From a candidate division LCP-89 bacterium B3_LCP (lineage in GTDB: Bacteria; Electryoneota; B3-LCP): a stretch of 64,000 nucleotides of DNA. This document shows, piece by piece, positions 18,252 through 25,825 of the stretch (the stretch's first letter is position 1; the number at the start of each line of letters is the position of its first letter). The stretch spans positions 1-64,000 of the forward strand of contig NJBN01000002.1 of NCBI GenBank assembly GCA_005223185.1, written 5' to 3'. A program made the position numbers and the translations under genes. The notes below the pieces were generated by a model. That model did not search any database. It was not told where the DNA came from and was given only the letters and a program-made list of their open reading frames with translations.

Positions 18252-18286
18252 TTCAAGATAGATCAATATGATATAGGAAATTTAAC

Positions 18287-19582
18287 ATGACACAGTTAAG
18301 CCAGGCTAAAGAAGGGATCATCACCGAAGAGATGCGTGAAGTAGCCGGGCAGGAAAATATGGATGCTGAAACTTTGCGGCAAAAAATCGCTGCAGGGCAC
18401 GTGGTCATCCCCAAGAATCATGCCCGGGATTTCTTCATTAAGGGGATCGGCTCAGGTCTGACTACCAAGGTTAACGCCAATATAGGGACTTCTCCGGAAC
18501 ACTACGATATAGACGAAGAGATCAAGAAACTGCAAGTTGCCATGGCTTCAGGCGTTGACAGCGTTATGGACTTATCAACTGGTGGAGATCTGGACGCTAT
18601 CCGCAAGGCGATACTGGAGCATTCCTGCGTGATGGTCGGCACGGTGCCTATCTACGGTGCGGCGGCGCGCTTGCTGCAACAGGACAAAGAACTGGTGCAG
18701 ATGAAAGCGGAAGGTCTTTTCGAGGAGATCGAAAGGCAGTGCGAACAGGGAATTGATTACATAACCGTACACTGTGGAGTTACCCAACGGGTGCTGGAAA
18801 TGCTGGAAAACACGCCGCGTGTTGCTGGCATGGTCAGCAGAGGGGGATCTATTTTAGCCCTCTGGATGAAACATTACGGCAAGGAAAACCCTCTGTACGA
18901 ACAGTATGACAGGCTATTGGACATCGTCTTTAAGTATGACGTCACACTCTCGCTGGGTGACGGCTTGCGACCCGGCGCTATAGCAGACGCCGGTGACCGT
19001 CCTCAAATTGAAGAGTTAGTGGTGTTGGGTGATCTGGCGAGGCGCGCTCGTTCAAGGGGTGTTCAGGTGATGATCGAGGGTCCCGGACACGTTCCACTTC
19101 AGGATATAAAATCGCACATACAGATGGAGAAAACAGTCTGTGACGGCGCTCCTTTCTACGTCTTAGGACCGTTGACCACGGACATAGCGCCGGGATACGA
19201 TCACATCACTTCAGCTATAGGCGGCGCTATCGCAGCGGCTGAAGGCGCTGATTTTCTCTGCTACGTAACGCCTGCTGAACATCTGCGTCTGCCGACATTG
19301 CCTGAGGTTCGCGAAGGAGTTTATGCGGCTCGCATCGCGGCTCATTCTGGCGACATAGCCAAGGGCGTACCCGGGGCGACAAATAGAGACCTGCAGATGT
19401 CGCAGTACAGACGTGCGTTAAACTGGGAAGGCATGTACGAGCAAGCTTTAGATTCCGAATTAGCCAGATCGAAAAGGCGGGACAGCGAAGCTTATGACCA
19501 GATTATCTGCACCATGTGCGGAAAGCTCTGTTCGATAAATATGGGAAAAACGGACGACGAAAAGGAGGATGAGGAGGTCTAA
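18287..19582 (+). CDS. thiC: Phosphomethylpyrimidine synthase ThiC
   Basis: Radical SAM enzyme converting aminoimidazole ribotide into hydroxymethylpyrimidine phosphate for thiamine synthesis. 431 residues, as in the short (non-proteobacterial) forms. Recognised by long family motifs: [60 protein letters not shown] and CYVTPAEHL. The C-terminal cluster motif reads CTMCGKLC, that is CX2CX3C, one residue shorter than the CX2CX4C of the best-studied ThiC enzymes. No other thiamine gene is nearby. hpt follows 43 bases later with a tiny coupled frame between. Confidence 0.95.
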   Translation: MTQLSQAKEGIITEEMREVAGQENMDAETLRQKIAAGHVVIPKNHARDFFIKGIGSGLTTKVNANIGTSPEHYDIDEEIKKLQVAMASGVDSVMDLSTGGDLDAIRKAILEHSCVMVGTVPIYGAAARLLQQDKELVQMKAEGLFEEIERQCEQGIDYITVHCGVTQRVLEMLENTPRVAGMVSRGGSILALWMKHYGKENPLYEQYDRLLDIVFKYDVTLSLGDGLRPGAIADAGDRPQIEELVVLGDLARRARSRGVQVMIEGPGHVPLQDIKSHIQMEKTVCDGAPFYVLGPLTTDIAPGYDHITSAIGGAIAAAEGADFLCYVTPAEHLRLPTLPEVREGVYAARIAAHSGDIAKGVPGATNRDLQMSQYRRALNWEGMYEQALDSELARSKRRDSEAYDQIICTMCGKLCSINMGKTDDEKEDEEV

Positions 19583-19629
19583 TGCAAACCGTCAAGAACT
19601 CAATTTCGCCGTATAGGTATAAAATATGA
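19582..19629 (+). CDS. Possible 15-residue coupling/leader peptide between thiC and hpt
   Basis: An ATG overlaps the thiC stop (TAATG) and has a near-ideal GGAGG four bases upstream. The frame runs 15 codons and its TGA overlaps the hpt ATG (ATGA). The geometry suggests translational coupling of hpt to thiC, since hpt has no ribosome site of its own. The peptide sequence itself has no recognisable feature, and this could be chance. Confidence 0.35.
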   Translation: MQTVKNSISPYRYKI

Positions 19630-20183
19630 CTGAAAATAACTCCATAAATTTTCAAAGAGAACCGTTGCTCACCGAGACAGAAATCAAAGTACGTATGGCG
19701 GAGATGGTTCTTGAAATAGCACGTGATCTTCAACATGAAGAGCTGACTGTAATAGGCATTTTACGCGGCAGCTTCATGTTCATGGCGGATCTAGTTCGCC
19801 TTCTATACGTCAACGATATTCACCCCTTGATAGACTTCGTCTTCGTCACCAGCTACGAAGGCACCGAATCCACCGGACATTTGAATTTACTGCGAGATAT
19901 GTCGTTAGACGTCAAAGACCGAAAAGTGTTAATAGTCGATGACATATTGGATACCGGTAGAACGCTTAAGTTCACCAAGGAATATATTATCGAGCGAGAA
20001 GCGATGGAAGTAAGCACCTGCGTACTGTTGGACAAACCATCGCGAAGAACCGTACCGATAAATGCTGATTATGTCGGTTTTTCGATCAATGACGTCTTTG
20101 TTGTTGGCTATGGATTGGACTATAACGGTAGGTACAGAGACTTGCCCTATTTAGGGGTTATCGATTGTGTAGAAGTTGAGTAA
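19626..20183 (+). CDS. hpt: Hypoxanthine phosphoribosyltransferase
   Basis: Purine salvage enzyme transferring phosphoribose from PRPP to hypoxanthine or guanine in the cytoplasm. 185 residues, the usual size. The PRPP-binding motif VLIVDDILDTGRTL is complete, the GILRGSFMFMADL segment matches the pyrophosphate loop, and the hood region DYVGFSINDVFVVGYGLDYNGRYRDLPY is the family signature. Probably co-transcribed with thiC. Confidence 0.93.
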   Translation: MTENNSINFQREPLLTETEIKVRMAEMVLEIARDLQHEELTVIGILRGSFMFMADLVRLLYVNDIHPLIDFVFVTSYEGTESTGHLNLLRDMSLDVKDRKVLIVDDILDTGRTLKFTKEYIIEREAMEVSTCVLLDKPSRRTVPINADYVGFSINDVFVVGYGLDYNGRYRDLPYLGVIDCVEVE

Positions 20184-20200
20184 TCGTACCTCTGTCGAAA

Positions 20201-20275
20201 CCGGGACATCCCCGGAGGGGCTCTCCTTAGGAGTCCTACGGACCTATGGAGCAAGCTGTTCCAGCCACCTAACCA
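20201..20275. repeat. Composite hairpin repeat
   Basis: CCGGGACATCCCC...AAGCTGTTCCAGCCACC matches the outer arms of the element at 60226-60275 and the start of the one near 59486. The inner block at 20223-20251 (CTCC.TAGGAGTCCTA.GGACCTA.GGAG) recurs at 62222-62250. Confidence 0.6.
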
Positions 20276-20291
20276 GTGCAAAAAATTTCGC

Positions 20292-20320
20292 TTGACTTTC
20301 TGCTTTTTATTTTTTATACT
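20292..20320 (+). promoter_or_regulatory. Promoter of the sorting-domain protein gene at 20471
   Basis: TTGACT, 17 bases, TATACT. It would give a leader of about 145 bases. Confidence 0.6.
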
Positions 20321-20470
20321 CTGACCAATACACTCACTTGAACTTGCCCTGAAACACACCTGAATTAACCAGCTTTACAACCCCTCACTGCTCTTCTTTG
20401 ATACGGGGATGAAACAGTATCAGTATCATTGACTGAACACTACATTATCCATTAAAGACGGAGGAGTAAA

Positions 20471-22585
20471 ATGAAAGAAGGAAAATTTATCTCAGTGCTT
20501 ATCCCAACGTTTATGGTAGTCTTGTTCATCGCTCTGCTTTATCCTGTAGGTGTGGATGCGACAAAACTTGAATTGCCGCCGGTGACTATAGATCCAATAG
20601 TCAATCGGTCAGACGGGCAAGTAACATTTGCCACGGAATGGAGTGGCGCTCACTGGGTGGTTGATTACTCACCACTTGATGGAACATATTATGGTGAGAG
20701 TAAAGAGAATTGGAATGCGATATCTTCAATGGGGAATCAAGCAACCTACCCGCTCGTCACCGCTTTTGTACTCCATGACATCTGGGAACTTACTCAGCGA
20801 AATGATTATGATTACAATACCTTCTGTATAGTAGGTATCGATGGCACGAAGATCACAACCTGGGTTTTTGATGACCTGGATTGCAGGAATGATAGGCGAT
20901 GGCTGGGTGGTTCCGGTTTGACCGGACCTCAATACAGTGCTGGTGTGGATGACCGTGGCTACATCGTCCGTAAGAACGACGATCCTACCACTGACGTACA
21001 TTGGTTTCCCGGTATGGCTGAACCTGGCGATCCTGGCTGGAGCTGGCCGCCCTGGTACGGCTTCTTTGGTACTTATGGGTTCAATAACACACCCTACACA
21101 CAGGGTCTTGCTGGTTCACAAACTGTCAGTGATCCTCGTGAGATTTACGAAGTAGCTTTTCGAGATCCGACGGAGACCGGGAGCGCCGGATTCCAACCTG
21201 GTGTGAGCCTGTATCTGGCTATATGTGACGTAGCAGGAGACGATCCAAGTTCACGAGCGAATGCGATGCGTATGAAAGGATCGAATACTGTACAGAATCC
21301 CGATCCATATAGGTATGTTCTTATGACTGCCGAAGAAATGGGGATGAATGTTACGTTTGGCGATACTTCAAATTTGCCCATTAATTTCAGAAACGTCACA
21401 GGGACTAGCCATACCACGACCTATACAGCGTACGACAGCAAGAGTTGGGGCGTTTCTCCCCCATCCGGGAGTTTGGTGTTAGCAGGCGAAACGGATCAAA
21501 CGATTAACTTCGAAATTGTGATTCCCGATGATTCTACGCAAGTAGGGGCGAGGGATACTCTCTGGGTAATATCTGATGAGGATACCTGCTATTCCTGGTT
21601 CGAGGTAGCTGATGAATTAGCCACTGTACAGATAACCCCTGACTCGGCCTTGATACATCCCGATAGCATAGTTTTCTTCGGTGCAACGGGGTATGACTCC
21701 CAGGGTAGAATTCTGCACATTGAATTAGAAACTGATTGGTATCTCGAACAGCTATTTGGCGACTACGAGGACTGGCCTTGGGATCATCTACCAACATATG
21801 TCCCCATAGTATCTCTTCACGCTCTCGCTCAAAGTCAAGGTTTCCTCATTGCTCAATTACCAGGATTAGTGTTTGGCGCGGCATACATCGTTATTTGTCC
21901 GGATGTTGCGACTAATTTAGTTCCATATAATCCGCCGATCACGATACCTGCTATGGGCGGCATGGCCGAATTCAACATATCCGTAATCAATGATGATCCA
22001 AATATGGCTACATTCGATATTTGGACTGAAGTAGTACTACCTAATGGAATCGCCTTTGGTCCACTCATCGGTCCCATAACAATCACTGTTCCACCTGGTG
22101 TTATGATTGAACGTGATCGTTTCCAGATGGTACCTGCCGGTGCTCCATCAGGTGCGTACACCTACTACAGTTATGTGGGTGTGTATCCAGACACAGTTTG
22201 GCACGAAGCCAGTTTTGATTTCGAAAAACTGCCATTTGGTGATGGCCAACCGGTAGAAGAATGGACTTGCGGAGGAGAGTCGTTTGAAGCATATTTGGCT
22301 CAACCTGAGTCAATTGTTCCGGAAGAGTACAACTTCTCAGCAGCTTATCCTAATCCCTTTAATCCTGCAGCGATGTTAAGTTTTACTCTGCCTGAAGCTT
22401 CACAGGTTAAACTGTCGATTTATGACATTCAGGGTCGCTTAGTAGCCATACTGGTAGATGAACTGCGTGATGCGGGTACCCACGAGATTACCTTCGATGC
22501 GACGAACCTGCCTTCAGGTGTCTATATCGCCAGGATGGAAGCCAACGATTTCCACCGTACACAGAAATTAGTCATGATTAAATAA
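20471..22585 (+). CDS. Secreted protein of unknown function with type IX sorting domain
   Basis: 704 residues, signal peptide/anchor at about 8-31 and RBS CGGAGGAG. The N-terminal 270 or so residues are rich in W, Y, G and D (WRLGGSGLTGPQYSAGVDD-like text) and match nothing I recognise. An Ig-like section follows at about 290-375 (SWGVSPPSGSLVLAGETDQTINFEIVIP, the layout of a BACON/NPCBM-associated type fold). Residues about 478-610 are the domain shared with three other proteins here (NPPITIPAMGG, FDIWTEVVLPNG, ERDRFQMVPAGAPSG, YVGVYPD). The final 85 or so residues are a Por sorting domain (YPNPFNPAAMLSF..., ending KLVMIK). It is expected to be exported and surface-anchored or released by the type IX system. 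Confidence 0.8.
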   Translation: MKEGKFISVLIPTFMVVLFIALLYPVGVDATKLELPPVTIDPIVNRSDGQVTFATEWSGAHWVVDYSPLDGTYYGESKENWNAISSMGNQATYPLVTAFVLHDIWELTQRNDYDYNTFCIVGIDGTKITTWVFDDLDCRNDRRWLGGSGLTGPQYSAGVDDRGYIVRKNDDPTTDVHWFPGMAEPGDPGWSWPPWYGFFGTYGFNNTPYTQGLAGSQTVSDPREIYEVAFRDPTETGSAGFQPGVSLYLAICDVAGDDPSSRANAMRMKGSNTVQNPDPYRYVLMTAEEMGMNVTFGDTSNLPINFRNVTGTSHTTTYTAYDSKSWGVSPPSGSLVLAGETDQTINFEIVIPDDSTQVGARDTLWVISDEDTCYSWFEVADELATVQITPDSALIHPDSIVFFGATGYDSQGRILHIELETDWYLEQLFGDYEDWPWDHLPTYVPIVSLHALAQSQGFLIAQLPGLVFGAAYIVICPDVATNLVPYNPPITIPAMGGMAEFNISVINDDPNMATFDIWTEVVLPNGIAFGPLIGPITITVPPGVMIERDRFQMVPAGAPSGAYTYYSYVGVYPDTVWHEASFDFEKLPFGDGQPVEEWTCGGESFEAYLAQPESIVPEEYNFSAAYPNPFNPAAMLSFTLPEASQVKLSIYDIQGRLVAILVDELRDAGTHEITFDATNLPSGVYIARMEANDFHRTQKLVMIK

Positions 22586-22608
22586 GGATAACCAAAATCC
22601 AATTGATA

Positions 22609-22635
22609 GCCGAGGTATAATAGCCTCGGCTTTTT
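22609..22635 (+). terminator. Rho-independent terminator
   Basis: GCCGAGG pairs with CCTCGGC and is followed by TTTTT, 24 bases after the preceding stop codon. Confidence 0.85.
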
Positions 22636-22817
22636 ATTTGTGCGCCCTGCCGGACGTATTCACTTAAGTCTGTATGTCCCTTACAGACTCGGGTTGGGGG
22701 AACTGTTGGCTGGACGGCAAGGGTGTCGAGCGCGAGGTGGAATCTGCAGCGAATCTGAAGTCGCAGCATTGGTACCCTTTGATAGCTTTCTAAAAGGTAG
22801 CGCCTTACACTACCAAA

Positions 22818-24320
22818 CTACCTGATCCAAACCCGCCCTAAAGTAATCAAAAACAGAGCTAACAACATCCAGCCTATTAGACCCTCGCACATGGCAAGCG
22901 TCCTGAAACGTATCGGCAGAGTTATCTTAAACCTTCCCGGTCCTATCTTCAGTTTTTCCGCTGTTGGATACCAATCACCGTACCCGACCGTAGTAAACGT
23001 ATTGACGCTGAAATACAACGCATCTCGAAAGCGTGCCCAGCGGTTTCTTTCGTCTTTATTCACTCCTTCTTTCTTCGATTTTAAAGCCGGATCATCGAAT
23101 TTGCGCTCCTGGATGGCTCCGTGCAAATAGTAGAACAACGCAAATAAAATAATCACAAAAAAAGATGTGAAAATAACCCGCCCCGGCTTGACGCCGTACC
23201 CACAGGAATAGTGCAGTAACGTCTTTAACAACCAGTCGCCTATGTTGGCATGTCTTCGCTCAATGGTCATGCGTTCATAATAGCACGCATCCTGATCCTC
23301 AAATTGCCCCAAGTTGGCAAAGTTATTTTCTAAGTGTATAAATACCTTGCGAAGCCTATTTATGTCATCGAATCTCTTCGCGGGTATTACACCCAAATTG
23401 CGGTCATAAAAATGTAGGTGCTCTTCCAACTGCAACCATGATAATTCGATATTTCTTACCTCGATATCCTCAAGTAAAATACGACAGTTCTGTAAAAAGC
23501 TAGTTGTTTTCAAATTTAGTGATTCTAAAAACTTCGCACCAGTGAGGTCTATTGTGGAAGTTGAATAAATTTCATGGAAGAAAACTACACCACTAAAGTT
23601 GGTATAACCTGAAAAAAATCCCTTTTCAAAGGATACATTGCCATAGAAATCGGTATTCTCAAAATCGACATTGCCTGAGAATGTTGTTTCTCGAAAGTAA
23701 GCATCCCCAAAGAATTCGGCAATATAGAACCGAGTCTCTCCAGAAAAAATGGTCGAAATAAAAACTGAATTATCATGAAAAACTGCAGAATTATAATAAA
23801 CATCACCAGAGAAAATCGCTTCTTCAAATCGTACTCCCTCTTTGAAAATAACACCCCTAAAATAAGCATTACAGTTGAAAGTTGCCTTACTGAAGTATGT
23901 ACCATGGGAAAAAGTTGCATCGTCAAAATATGCATTGTCATGGAAAATCCCTTTACTGAAATTCACATTACCATGGAAAATCGTTCTCTCAAAATAAACA
24001 CATGAAGAGAAATTAACTTGGCCGCCTGTATTTTGCAGAGTGAAGTCATCAGAAAATTCCGAGTCTGAAAACCTTATAATACATTTAACGGTATCAATAC
24101 CTGATCCTGAAATGTTTATTTTACCTGAAATTATTAGGCTATCACACCTGAGCACATCAGACGTATCCTGCAATACCTTAATCGCCTCTATAATCTTATC
24201 TGCTGAGATGGTGTCCGTGGTGGTGCTGTCACGCAGGTCTATCACTCGCGCCTGTAATTCGGCTCCCGCTGGCAGTAAGCACAAAAGCACTAAGGCAAAC
24301 AGAATAATCCGCTTGTTCAT
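22818..24320 (-). CDS. Exported pentapeptide-repeat protein fused to a K+-channel pore (Ion_trans_2)
   Basis: 500 residues. Residues 1-24 or so form a signal peptide (MNKRIILFALVLLCLLPAGA). Residues 80-275 are a long run of five-residue repeats with a phenylalanine core (F.G...F..A.F), which should form a right-handed beta helix of some ten coils. A helical linker follows (300-375). Then come one membrane helix (381-399), a pore helix and complete potassium filter TTVGYGD (443-449), and a last membrane helix (479-498). Pentapeptide proteins with this pore are a known architecture, but a signal peptide would put the repeats in the periplasm and reverse the pore relative to KcsA-type channels. 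The strongly basic loop between the first helix and the pore (400-432) agrees with a cytoplasmic location for that loop. RBS GAGGA. Ligand or mechanical gating is unknown. Confidence 0.82.
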   Translation of the reverse strand: MNKRIILFALVLLCLLPAGAELQARVIDLRDSTTTDTISADKIIEAIKVLQDTSDVLRCDSLIISGKINISGSGIDTVKCIIRFSDSEFSDDFTLQNTGGQVNFSSCVYFERTIFHGNVNFSKGIFHDNAYFDDATFSHGTYFSKATFNCNAYFRGVIFKEGVRFEEAIFSGDVYYNSAVFHDNSVFISTIFSGETRFYIAEFFGDAYFRETTFSGNVDFENTDFYGNVSFEKGFFSGYTNFSGVVFFHEIYSTSTIDLTGAKFLESLNLKTTSFLQNCRILLEDIEVRNIELSWLQLEEHLHFYDRNLGVIPAKRFDDINRLRKVFIHLENNFANLGQFEDQDACYYERMTIERRHANIGDWLLKTLLHYSCGYGVKPGRVIFTSFFVIILFALFYYLHGAIQERKFDDPALKSKKEGVNKDERNRWARFRDALYFSVNTFTTVGYGDWYPTAEKLKIGPGRFKITLPIRFRTLAMCEGLIGWMLLALFLITLGRVWIR

Positions 24321-24356
24321 TATGTCCTCATTCTTAAGAAAACGAAAGTTTGCCTG

Positions 24357-24385
24357 AATATATCCATCTCTGAGGTAAGTATCAA
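24357..24385 (-). promoter_or_regulatory. Promoter of the pentapeptide/channel gene
   Basis: On the minus strand: TTGATA, 17 bases, TATATT, ending about 36 bases before the ATG. Confidence 0.6.
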
Positions 24386-24461
24386 GTTCTATTTGGCGGG
24401 ATTGGTTTCCAGTTGTTAGGTGGGCAGGCGCACTGGGTGGTGGCCCGATCCCTCAAAAAAC

Positions 24462-24501
24462 GTTGCGTCGGGTCTCCGTTGTACTAAGGACCTGACGCAA
24501 C
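24462..24501. repeat. Inverted repeat GTTGCGTC(G/A)GGTC...GACCTGACGCAAC
   Basis: A 13-base stem with one mismatch. The same arms form the terminator-like hairpin near 30082-30121, and a partial relative (CGTCAGGTC) lies near 4683. Confidence 0.6.
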
Positions 24502-24658
24502 AACTAAATACACATATAGTTTCCTTGTTCCCTAATTAGGTGATCAAAATTTGGTAAAACTGTCTAATAAATTAGCAATTAAACGTATAATATGTGTAAC
24601 GGTGGTAGGCTAAGGACAATAAAGTAGTTATCACACAATAAAACTTAAGGAGATAACT

Positions 24659-24997
24659 ATGAAAAACGGATTAATATTTTTACTGGTAATCGCATTTCTG
24701 GGGGTCGGTGTCACCATCACACCAAATGACGCGTTTGCTAAAAATCCCAAAGTGAAGTACAATAAAGCCAGTACTCTCAATTCAGAAGAGACTGTAAGAT
24801 TGATTGCAGACATTGCGAATCCCCTGGTATCGACTACTGCCTTGATAACGAAGATCAACCGAGGTGAGGAAGTGACAGTTATCGATGTAGCTATGGTTGC
24901 AACAGATTTCGTTGTACCTCTAGCTTTCATGAGGGTTGCCAAGAAAGCAAAGAAAGGTTACTGGCTCGCAAATGCCCTTGAAGCAGCATTTCGTTAA
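24659..24997 (+). CDS. Small exported protein of unknown function
   Basis: 112 residues with an AAGGAG ribosome site, a clear signal peptide cleaved near residue 27 (TPNDAFA) and a basic mature part of about 85 residues. The mature part contains a hydrophobic segment (VIDVAMVATDFVVPLAFMRVA) and ends KKGYWLANALEAAFR. Not recognised. It is divergently transcribed from the pentapeptide/channel gene, so shared regulation is possible, and it is closed by its own terminator. The lysine-rich mature part with one hydrophobic stretch could sit in or on a membrane. Confidence 0.65.
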   Translation: MKNGLIFLLVIAFLGVGVTITPNDAFAKNPKVKYNKASTLNSEETVRLIADIANPLVSTTALITKINRGEEVTVIDVAMVATDFVVPLAFMRVAKKAKKGYWLANALEAAFR

Positions 24998-25025
24998 CTC
25001 ATGTCTCATATCCATTCAATAGAAC

Positions 25026-25055
25026 ACTCTTCCCAGGTAATGGGAAGAGTTTTTT
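25026..25055 (+). terminator. Rho-independent terminator
   Basis: ACTCTTCCC pairs with GGGAAGAGT and is followed by TTTTT. Confidence 0.85.
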
Positions 25056-25129
25056 GTTTATACACTTGAGTATTATTCTTTATCTTCGGGCGGGTGGCCC
25101 GGACAGCTAGATATCCGGGTACAACTTCT

Positions 25130-25546
25130 CTAGGACTGCAAAACGTCCGGATAGATTCCGTTGATGATGGTGTTGAGGTCTTCTAAGTGGAAGGGTTTGC
25201 GCAGTAATCCCAAGGATCTATCTATTAAGTACTGACGTGATCCTTCGAAGGAATAGCCTGTAATGAAGAGGAAGTTCTGATCTGGTTTCAACTTAAGGAT
25301 TTTCTCATATACTTCAAAGCCGTCCATGCCCGGCATAGAAACGTCGCATATTATCAGCCCGAAAGCATCCTCCTTTAATGCTTTTATTCCATCAGATCCC
25401 GTCGCTGCCGTGTGGACGTCCAATCCGATGATTCCGATATATTCCTTCAGCAGTGTTCGGATCGCTTCCTCATCATCGATGATGAGGACTTTGCGAGGTA
25501 GATCTATTTCAGTTTGCGCAGAAGCAGTGAGTTCGGGATTATTCAT
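25130..25546 (-). CDS. Single-domain response regulator (CheY-like receiver)
   Basis: About 138 residues from the ATG at 25546: a 20-residue polar lead and then a receiver domain. The acidic pocket IIDDEE, phospho-acceptor LIICDVSMPGMDG and switch lysine LLRKPF are visible; Thr is in FLFITGY. No output domain follows, so it must act by protein contact or in a phosphorelay. The frame is open upstream to 25771, but the predicted -10 at 25658-25663 lies inside that extension, which favours the internal start. No sensor kinase is adjacent. An FNR/CRP-type palindrome lies just upstream. Confidence 0.8.
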   Translation of the reverse strand: MNNPELTASAQTEIDLPRKVLIIDDEEAIRTLLKEYIGIIGLDVHTAATGSDGIKALKEDAFGLIICDVSMPGMDGFEVYEKILKLKPDQNFLFITGYSFEGSRQYLIDRSLGLLRKPFHLEDLNTIINGIYPDVLQS

Positions 25547-25657
25547 AGCGTATTCTGGTATCCGTTTGATTCGAAGTCCGTCGATTATTTTAACAATCGC
25601 GAACAGTTCTCCGTGATCGAATCTAATATGGGGTGCATAATGCGATTTTACAAAATT

Positions 25658-25663
25658 AATATA
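25658..25663 (-). promoter_or_regulatory. -10 element of the receiver gene
   Basis: TATATT on the minus strand, with no TTGAC-type -35 at 17 bases. Instead the palindrome at 25678-25698 occupies that place. Confidence 0.45.
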
Positions 25664-25677
25664 AAAGATTCGTGGGG

Positions 25678-25698
25678 TTGTGATGATCTGCATCACAA
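25678..25698. promoter_or_regulatory. Candidate FNR/CRP-family operator
   Basis: A 21-base palindrome: TTGTGATG, a 5-base centre, CATCACAA. It contains TGAT-CTGC-ATCA (25684-25695), the core layout of FNR-type sites. It is centred about 31 bases upstream of the receiver gene's -10 edge. A second site with the same core lies upstream of the GtrA-family gene. Confidence 0.5.
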
Positions 25699-25756
25699 TA
25701 CGGCAAGTATTTCGCACCGTTGGGTTGCGATCGATGGATAATCGTCCCCTTGCAAC

Positions 25757-25785
25757 TTGACATCTTGCCAAATTTGACCTATATT
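25757..25785 (+). promoter_or_regulatory. Promoter of the hydantoinase gene
   Basis: TTGACA, 17 bases, TATATT. The start near 25792 excludes translation from the in-frame ATG at 25784 and supports the ATG at 25826. Confidence 0.75.
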
Positions 25786-25825
25786 GTTTAACTTTCTAAA
25801 GAATATAAGGCATCTTCAGCATACC

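Larger units (their letters stand above)
17961..18286. other. Intergenic region with terminator, dispersed repeats and thiC promoter
   Basis: After the terminator come two repeat units that recur far away: one at 18034-18086 (also at 59543-59597) and a hairpin at 18121-18178 (partly at 62404-62440). The thiC promoter follows. I looked for a TPP riboswitch (CTGAGA and the conserved GAACCTG-type end) and did not find one. Confidence 0.55.
24321..24658. other. Divergent intergenic region
   Basis: No gene was seen. It holds the minus-strand promoter of the channel gene (24357-24385), a palindromic repeat (24462-24501), and upstream of the small exported protein a TATAAT (24586-24591) without a clear -35. 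Confidence 0.5.

Noticed and set aside
17961-18286. TPP riboswitch before thiC
   Set aside because: The conserved THI-box sequences were not found, and the predicted promoter leaves a leader of only about 30 bases.
25547-25771. N-terminal extension of the receiver protein
   Set aside because: The stretch contains the gene's likely -10 and FNR-type site and is not receiver-like.
25784-25825. Upstream start for the hydantoinase gene
   Set aside because: A consensus promoter overlaps it and transcription would begin downstream of that ATG.
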